Below are positions 50,245 to 55,484 of a stretch of 55,484 bases of DNA, one piece after another. Location of the stretch: the NCBI RefSeq assembly GCF_013036045.1, contig NZ_WTPX01000013.1, positions 1-55,484 on the forward strand, written 5' to 3'. The stretch's first letter is position 1. Each line of letters opens with the position of its first letter. A program made the position numbers and the translations under genes. The notes beneath the pieces are model-generated. The model did no database searches. It saw only the letters and a list, made by a program, of their open reading frames with translations, and was not told where the DNA came from. This DNA is from Alienimonas chondri. GTDB lineage: Bacteria > Planctomycetota > Planctomycetia > Planctomycetales > Planctomycetaceae.

Positions 50245-50599
50245 GAGCGTGTGGTGAACTCCCGGCGAGCGGGATGCAGGTGAGGAGGATGCCGTGGAAT
50301 GCGACCCAGTGAAACGCCGCGAGCATCTCGGCCAGCCGCTCATAGTCCCGGGCCAGCCGGCGGTGGCGGGCCAACCAGCCGAAGGTCCGCTCCACGACCC
50401 ACCAGCGGGGCAGTAACACGAAGCCCCGCTTGGCTTCGGGCGTTCTGATCACCTCCAGTTTTACGCCGTGAGCCCGCGCCGCTTCGGCCGCGTCTCGGCC
50501 GGTATAGCCCTGATCCACGAACGCCACCTGCACGGCGCCGTCGGTCACGGATTGCAAATGCGTCGTGAGCTTCTCATCAAGACAGGAACGTCCCCGCAA
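50245..50599 (-). pseudogene. IS5-family transposase C-terminal fragment, copy 1
   Basis: Minus-strand reading VAFVDQGYTGRDAAEAARAH, then RGFVLLPRWWVVERTFGWLA and RHRRLARDYERLAEMLAAFH, the catalytic-Glu helix and tail of IS5-group transposases. The element end, GAGCGTGTGGTGAACTCC, lies at 50245-50262. The N-terminal part is missing. 50600-50843 holds no recognisable gene. Confidence 0.7.
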
Positions 50600-50843
50600 G
50601 CGTAAAGCGAATGCGGCGGAACGGTCCGGACACGAGAGTCTAACGCCTGAAGGTCTTTGTTGACGACCCGCCTGCCCCCGGAGTCCTGCGTCGACGCTCC
50701 CCTAGCATTCGGCACGCACTCAGAGCGGCCGCGCCGACCTCCAAGTCCTGCTCAGACGGCGGCCCAGTCGCAGATCATACAGATGTCTATACCCCTATCG
50801 CGGCAGGGGCGTGCAATGCTGCGAACATGCCACCGAAGCGGAA

Positions 50844-51166
50844 TCACCCACCGCTCGCTTCCACCATCGCCAACACCCCGGCCCGAATCGCCGGCGGGAG
50901 CGAGGGCCATGCCTCGACCACCCGACGCACATCGGCCGGCAGATCGTGGGTAGCGGCCGCCCCCTCGCCGGGCCCCGCTTCCTGGCCGGCGGTCTGGCCG
51001 GAGAGGACGGAGACGGCCACGGCGTGGAGCTCGATTCCGCTCGCAGGTGTAACCATAGGTGTAACCACGGATACGCCGGTGCCGCGAAAGCCTGCATTCA
51101 CGGGCCCAGGTGCCGATCCCGCAACGTCTTCAAAACCTTTCTCGCGCGTGACCCTGGCATGCCGAC
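50844..51166 (-). pseudogene. Remnant of a tyrosine integrase C-terminus
   Basis: An open minus-strand stretch without a good start reads CRHARVTREKGFEDVAGSAP, then VVTPMVTPASGIEL and ends DLPADVRRVVEAWPSLPPAI, RAGVLAMVEASGG. The ending (P-x-x-[IV]-[RK]-A-G-[IV]-x-A-M-V) resembles the tails of planctomycete site-specific integrases. The catalytic part is lost to a stop near 51170. Family call tentative. Confidence 0.4.
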
Positions 51167-51599
51167 AGAGCGATCATCGAAGTCACGCTCCGCTGCGTCG
51201 TTGCCGGTCAGGCGTTCTCCGGCGGGGGCAAGGCAGGGCTGAGTTCCCGCCGCGAGGAAGAGGTCGATCGCACCAGCCGGCGGTTGAGGGTCGAAGCCTG
51301 ATCACCCGGCGTCAGCGAAGCTGGTCGCCCGTGTCGCCCCGCGAAGCGAGCCTTGCTACGGCCAACCGGTCCCGCCTCGACATCCGATTTCTGCCGCCGG
51401 CGCGGAGAGGCGTCCTACCGACCGGAGCAGGTCCGTCGACGGGAGAGAACGGACGCGATCTGAAACTTGGTCAGCCTGACCAGGAAACCGCTATCTGGAG
51501 TCCCATTGACCAGCTTTCAACGCGACGGAGCGGGAGGGAATGCGACGGGCTGCGACCGAGTGCGAACGCTGGAATCGGCCTGCAAACGCCGTACAATCC

Positions 51600-51631
51600 G
51601 CGTCTCACCCTTTTATCCAGCAGTGAGACGC
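51600..51631. other. 9-bp inverted repeat next to the tRNA fragment
   Basis: GCGTCTCAC (51600-51608) pairs with GTGAGACGC (51623-51631) across a 14-base loop. It could be a terminator-like or attachment-site structure. The remaining sequence of 51168-51650 shows no gene. Confidence 0.35.
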
Positions 51632-51649
51632 TCCTTCTCCCGGCGGACC

Positions 51650-51702
51650 CGACAGGCAGATTCACACGGTGGAAGTCGCAGGTTCGAATCCCGCCGCGCC
51701 CA
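51650..51702 (+). other. Partial tRNA (3' half only), probable attachment-site remnant
   Basis: Shows a T-arm with the TTCGAAT loop and an acceptor-like end CGCGCCCA, preceded by GGTGGAAGTCG as in a long variable region. No matching 5' half (a GGGCGCG start with D-arm) lies within 100 bases upstream. Tyrosine integrases commonly leave such 3' tRNA halves at attachment sites. Confidence 0.55.
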
Positions 51703-51795
51703 GTTGTCGTCAGTCTCGCCCGCCTCAACGATTGAGGCGAATCCCATCAGGAGATGGGGCGTCTCGCGAACGGGGTCTCCTGGTCAAACTGACTA

Positions 51796-52045
51796 GAGCC
51801 TGTCGTGAACTCTGTCGGATGAATCGTCCGAGCAGGAGACCGGCGAAGGCGAACCAGTGGTAGCCGGCCAGCGTTTCCGCCAGCCGCTCGTCTTCGCGGG
51901 CAAGGCGACGACCGCGGCCCGGCCAGCCGAACGTCCGCTCCACGACCCACCGCCGCGGCGGCCGCACGAACCCCTTCTTGGCCTTCGGCGGCCGCACGAT
52001 CTCCAGCTCGACGTCCTGCTCCGCCGCGCTGTCGGGCGGGACCGC
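51796..52045 (-). pseudogene. IS5-family transposase C-terminal fragment, copy 2
   Basis: Minus-strand reading SAAEQDVELEIVRPPKAKKG, then RRWVVERTFGWPGRGRRLAR and EDERLAETLAGYHWFAFAG. It is the same region as the copy at 50245-50599. The element end at 51796-51812 (GAGCCTGTCGTGAACTC) matches the other copy's end. It is truncated at its N-terminal side. 52046-52348 shows no gene. Confidence 0.7.
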
Positions 52046-52348
52046 CCGACTGCTCCGCCGGCACGGCGATGGGTTGTCAGAACGATGATCTGCTTCCGTC
52101 CGTCGGGCGGCAGGCGCCGTGCGGGGTGAGACCGCCGCGGGGCACGGGGCAGTTTCTTGCCTGGGCGTGACGTCGCGGCCGGACAGTTCGCGCGTTGCAG
52201 TGAACCCTCGGCCGTGTTCGGCCGATAGGGATTGGGGGGACCTTGCGGGCTGGCCCGCCCCGACCGCTTGGGCGCGGGCCTCGTCCCGTGAGCTCCCGAC
52301 GATTCTCCGTCCCTCGGCCGTGTCCGTATCGCTTTTCGCCCCCCGGTC

Positions 52349-54250
52349 ATGGTTCCGCTCTCTCGCCCACGGCCGCCCGCTCGTCTCCGTGCGGCGGCGA
52401 ATCTTGTTCTACTGGCGGTCATCAGCGCAGCGCCGGGCTGTGCGGCGTTCCGGTCGCTGGAGGGGGTGCCGGCGGACTCCCTCTCCGCAGCGTTCCGCGA
52501 CCCGGTCCGCAGCGGGCGGGAGACGATCGACCTGTCCCTGCTCGGTCGCACGCCCCCGCCGCAGCACCGGGTGGACTCCGGCGACGTGTTAGGGGTGTAT
52601 ATCGAAGGCGTTCTGGGCGGGCCGGAGCAGGCGCCGCCGATCTACAACCCGGCGTTTGCGGTGGAGCGGCCGGGCGTCGGCTTCCCGATCGCGGTTCGGG
52701 AGGACGGCACGCTCGCCCTGCCGACCGCCGGGGCGGTCTCTGTCCGCGGCCTCACCTTGCCGCAGGTGGAGGCGAAGTTGCGGGAGGAATTCACCGTTCG
52801 CAACCCGATTCTGAAGGCCGGCCAGGACCGGGTGCTGGTCAGCCTCCAGCGACCCCGCACGCATTCGGTGTTGGTGATCCGGCAGGAATCCGGCAACCAG
52901 CAGGGCAACATCGGCGCCGCCGCCACGGTGAACTTCGAACTCGATAAACGCGGCACCGGGCGGATCGTCGAACTGCCGGCCTATCAAAACGACGTGCTGC
53001 ACGCCTTGGCCGCGACCGGCGGGCTGCCGGGGCTGGACGCGCAAAACGTGATCTACGTGATCCGCCGGCCGAGGAATCAGGCGACGCCCGTGAGCCACGG
53101 GCCGGTGGAGGGCAGCCTCGACGGGGCCGATCGCGACGGAGCGGGCGGCGCGACCTCCCGCGACTTGGAAGAGGCGAGCCACGGCGCGGACTATCGGTAC
53201 GGCGCCGCGTTCGCCCCGCGTCGCTTAGAAGAGAGCGGGATGAGCCCGACCGTCCGCGGGCAGTCGCCTCCGGCCGGCCCTTGGCGGGCGGAGGCGCCGC
53301 ACGGGTTGTCGACCGCGGACGTGAGGAGCGTCGAAATGCGGCCGGCGGGATACGCTCAGCGGACCGTGTACTCGCTGCCGCCGGGGTTCGAGCTGGCGGA
53401 CGCTCCCCCGGCCGTCGCGCCGGGTTTGCCGGTCCTCCCGGCGCCGGCCCCGCTTCCGCTGGGCGGATATGCTCCCGCAGATCAGTACCGGGCAGACGAC
53501 CAGTTCGCGGCGGGACCGGAGTTCCCCGGTCCGTCGTTCCCGGGTACGCCGTTCCCCGGTACGTCGTTCGCCGAACCGACGTGCCCGGATCCCGCGTACG
53601 CGGACCGATCGTTCAGCGACGCGGTTCACGCGAGCGGTCCGGGGATGCCGGATCGGCTGCCGGCGGAGCGGTGGGACGGGGCGGACTGCCCGATTCCGCT
53701 GGGGCTGGCCAAGTCGACCATGGGGGGCGTGCAAGTGCTGCGGATTCCGGTGCGCGTGCCGCCCGGATCGCAGGTCCCGTTCACGGAGCGCGACGTGACC
53801 CTGTATGACGGGGATATCGTCTTCGTGGAGCACCGCGAGACCGACTTCTTCTACACCGGCGGCCTGTTGGGCGGCGGGCAGTATTCGCTGCCCCAGAACT
53901 ACGACATCGACGTGCTCGAAGCGCTGGCGATCGTGCGGCAGCGGGGCGGGGCGGCGCAGAACGCTCCGCTCGCGGTCGGCGGGCCGAGCTCGCTGAACCA
54001 AGACGTGACGGTCGGGGGCAGCCGCCTGTTCATCCTTCGGCGCGCTCCCGGGCATCCGGAGATGCGGATCGAGGTCGACCTCCGACAGGCTCTCAGGGAT
54101 CCCTCCTCCCGCGTGCTGATCCGGCCGGGAGACTACCTCATCCTGCGGTATACCAAGTGCGAGGCGGTCGGGGCGTTCTTCGAGCGGTTGCTGCTCGAGT
54201 CCGCCCTCAACGGGATCGGCAACTCCCTGCTCATCCGCGGCAGTAACTGA
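52349..54250 (+). CDS. Polysaccharide biosynthesis/export (Wza-like, SLBB) lipoprotein
   Basis: A 633-residue outer-membrane exopolysaccharide export protein. The N-terminal lipoprotein signal (LVLLAVISAAPGC, lipobox AAPGC with Cys31) is followed by the poly-export domain (HRVDSGDVLGVYIEG, then LPTAGAVSVRGLTLPQVEAK). A first SLBB region reads YQNDVLHALAATGGLPGLDA. A 200-residue low-complexity linker (about 250-450) contains FPG repeats (PSFPGTPFPGTSF). A second SLBB-like region follows (VTLYDGDIVFVEHRETDFFY, then NYDIDVLEALAIVRQRGG). The C-terminus carries IRPGDYLILRYT. The linker is unusual compared with Wza but seen in planctomycete homologues. It is convergent with a sugar transferase 44 bases away, which supports an exopolysaccharide locus. 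Confidence 0.85.
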   Translation: MVPLSRPRPPARLRAAANLVLLAVISAAPGCAAFRSLEGVPADSLSAAFRDPVRSGRETIDLSLLGRTPPPQHRVDSGDVLGVYIEGVLGGPEQAPPIYNPAFAVERPGVGFPIAVREDGTLALPTAGAVSVRGLTLPQVEAKLREEFTVRNPILKAGQDRVLVSLQRPRTHSVLVIRQESGNQQGNIGAAATVNFELDKRGTGRIVELPAYQNDVLHALAATGGLPGLDAQNVIYVIRRPRNQATPVSHGPVEGSLDGADRDGAGGATSRDLEEASHGADYRYGAAFAPRRLEESGMSPTVRGQSPPAGPWRAEAPHGLSTADVRSVEMRPAGYAQRTVYSLPPGFELADAPPAVAPGLPVLPAPAPLPLGGYAPADQYRADDQFAAGPEFPGPSFPGTPFPGTSFAEPTCPDPAYADRSFSDAVHASGPGMPDRLPAERWDGADCPIPLGLAKSTMGGVQVLRIPVRVPPGSQVPFTERDVTLYDGDIVFVEHRETDFFYTGGLLGGGQYSLPQNYDIDVLEALAIVRQRGGAAQNAPLAVGGPSSLNQDVTVGGSRLFILRRAPGHPEMRIEVDLRQALRDPSSRVLIRPGDYLILRYTKCEAVGAFFERLLLESALNGIGNSLLIRGSN

Positions 54251-54294
54251 CGGTCGCTCGACCTCCCGCACCCCCGGTGGAGCCCGTCGGCCGC

Positions 54295-55410
54295 CTATTC
54301 CTTTGAGCGTCCGAGGACCACGGCGACGGTCCGGGCGATCAGGGCGAGGTCGCGGCGGGGGTTGCGACAGTCGGCGTAGCGGAGGTCCATCCGGACCCAC
54401 TCCGCAAAGGGAATCGTCGTCCGCTTCATTTGGATCTGCCAGCCGCAGGTCAGCCCCGGGGTGACGGTCAGCCGGCGACGCTGCCAGGGCTGACAGGCGT
54501 CGGACTCGTCGACGGGCAGCGGGCGGGGACCGACCAGCGACATCTCCCCCCGCAGCACGTTCCACAACTGGGGCAGTTCGTCCAGGCCCGTCCGCCGCAT
54601 CAGGCGGCCCGGCCGGGTGGTGCGGGGGTCTCGGGTCATTTTGAACGCCGGACCGTCCTGCTCGTTCCGTTCCCGCAGTTCGGTCAGCCGGTCCTCCGCG
54701 TCGACGGCCATCGATCGAAACTTGTAGAGCCGAAACGGGCGTCCCCCCAATCCGGTCCTCCATTGGGAGAACAAAACCGGGCCGGGGGAGGTGAGCTTCA
54801 CGGCCAACGCAATCGCGAGCAGCAGCGGGGAGAGCGCGAGCAGTCCGAAGGAGGAGCCGACCAGATCCGTCGCCCGCTTCCACGCCGGAATCGGTCGCAC
54901 CAGCAGCGTCTCCAGCGGGAGGATCCGCGGCGACCCGACCGAACCGTCGGGCGAGCCGTCGGGCATGCCGTCCGATGAATCCGGACTGGGGTACACGTAC
55001 ACGGTCGCCTCGTCGCCCCCCGCGGTCGACGGTCCGCCCGGCGATGATGTGACGTGTGATGAAGCGGCGGGCGACGAGGCGGCGTGCGACGACTGGGCGG
55101 CGGATCGAAGAAAGCGGCGGGCGCCGGCCTCGTCCGTGTCCCATAACAGCAGGGCGAGGCGGCCGTCCGGCAGCCAGCCGATCCGGTCGGTGACCCGTCC
55201 ACGTGCCGCCCAGGCGGCCGCCTCGTCGCCGTCGACGACGGGGAGGGCGACCACCGAAACCGGCCGGTCGCCGCGGTCGGCCCGCATCCGTTCCACCTCC
55301 AACAAGCGGACGAACCGCTCCGCCGGGGCGGGCCGTTCGAGCGCTGTGGGACGGCAGTCCGCGGCCGGCGGCGGGGCAGTCGGTCGGTCGGTTACGACGG
55401 GACGCTGCAC
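54295..55410 (-). CDS. Bacterial sugar transferase (undecaprenyl-phosphate glycosyl-1-phosphate transferase type)
   Basis: Initiates polysaccharide repeat units by moving a sugar-1-phosphate to the lipid carrier at the inner membrane. The C-terminal catalytic domain starts with WKRATDLVGSSFGLLALSPL (one membrane helix, about residues 178-203). It continues with GPVLFSQWRTGLGG, FRLYKFRSM and TGLDELPQLWNVLRGEMSLV, then GPRPLP, all conserved. Residues 32-105 (RLLEVERMRADRGDRPVS, then DRIGWLPDGRLALLLWDTDE) resemble a degenerate GGDEF domain. A Ser/Ala/Pro linker (about 105-160) joins the two. The GTG at 55410 is the first start, but the frame is open to the window end (APVPADSAPVQRPVV), so the gene may be 5'-partial. 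It probably acts with the neighbouring export gene. Confidence 0.88.
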   Translation of the reverse strand: MQRPVVTDRPTAPPPAADCRPTALERPAPAERFVRLLEVERMRADRGDRPVSVVALPVVDGDEAAAWAARGRVTDRIGWLPDGRLALLLWDTDEAGARRFLRSAAQSSHAASSPAASSHVTSSPGGPSTAGGDEATVYVYPSPDSSDGMPDGSPDGSVGSPRILPLETLLVRPIPAWKRATDLVGSSFGLLALSPLLLAIALAVKLTSPGPVLFSQWRTGLGGRPFRLYKFRSMAVDAEDRLTELRERNEQDGPAFKMTRDPRTTRPGRLMRRTGLDELPQLWNVLRGEMSLVGPRPLPVDESDACQPWQRRRLTVTPGLTCGWQIQMKRTTIPFAEWVRMDLRYADCRNPRRDLALIARTVAVVLGRSKE

Positions 55411-55484
55411 GGGGGCGCTGTCAGCGGGGACGGGCGCCGACGCCGTCGTGCTGCGCCTCGCCGTTGCGGCCCGCAGCGAGGCGC

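Noticed and set aside
51471-51796. Overlapping small ORFs reading GGIRTCDFHRVN and VAGSNPAAP
   Set aside because: These strings are the usual spurious translations of a tRNA T-arm. The sequence is a tRNA fragment, not coding.
53225-55144. A 639-codon minus-strand ORF antisense to the export protein and overlapping the sugar transferase
   Set aside because: Both real genes show conserved domains in their own frames. This frame has none.

Overview
The window looks like a high-GC chromosomal segment of a planctomycete. The reasons are the codon usage, the style of the short hypothetical proteins, the lipobox-bearing polysaccharide export protein with a long Pro/Gly/Ala linker, the fused sugar transferase, and the presence of one enormous surface or secreted protein gene. 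The genus cannot be fixed from the sequence alone.

Layout. (1) 1-930: three short plus-strand ORFs closed by a strong rho-independent terminator. (2) 1387-6026, minus strand: a McrC-type restriction gene split by an apparent frameshift, a phage-type replication module of three overlapping genes, and two small helix-turn-helix proteins. (3) 6235-13463, plus strand: a type I restriction-modification operon in the order hsdM, hsdS, a PD-(D/E)XK-like gene, hsdR, with overlapping start and stop codons. The 5' end of hsdR is duplicated around an insert of about 0.27 kb. (4) 13560-21315, mostly minus strand: a 1256-aa protein of unknown function, a 450-aa PD-(D/E)XK-like protein, a remnant of an S8 peptidase of the kind found with anti-phage systems, and a DUF262/DUF1524 (GmrSD-like) nuclease. 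Regions 2 to 4 together read as a defence and mobile-element island. (5) 21698-22975: an IS3-family element with recognisable terminal inverted repeats. (6) 23188-48855, minus strand: one uninterrupted gene for a protein of about 8555 aa, nearly half the window. It has a Sec signal peptide, a peptidoglycan-binding domain, a NodB-type polysaccharide deacetylase, a phage-lysozyme/pesticin-like domain, repeated beta modules, about ten clusters of RTX calcium-binding repeats, FG-GAP repeats, a lectin-like domain and leucine-rich repeats. (7) 48941-52060: a graveyard of IS701, IS630 and IS5 fragments, an integrase-tail remnant, a tRNA 3' half, and one intact small L,D-transpeptidase-like gene. (8) 52349-55484: an exopolysaccharide export lipoprotein convergent with a sugar transferase whose start may lie outside the window.

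How the parts relate. The restriction genes would attack incoming DNA with types I, IV-like and GmrSD-like activities, and the decayed pieces between them show repeated gain and loss. The giant gene, the L,D-transpeptidase-like gene and the polysaccharide genes share a cell-envelope theme: glycan binding, deacetylation or cleavage, export and initiation. No type I secretion genes for the RTX protein and no CRISPR array were seen.
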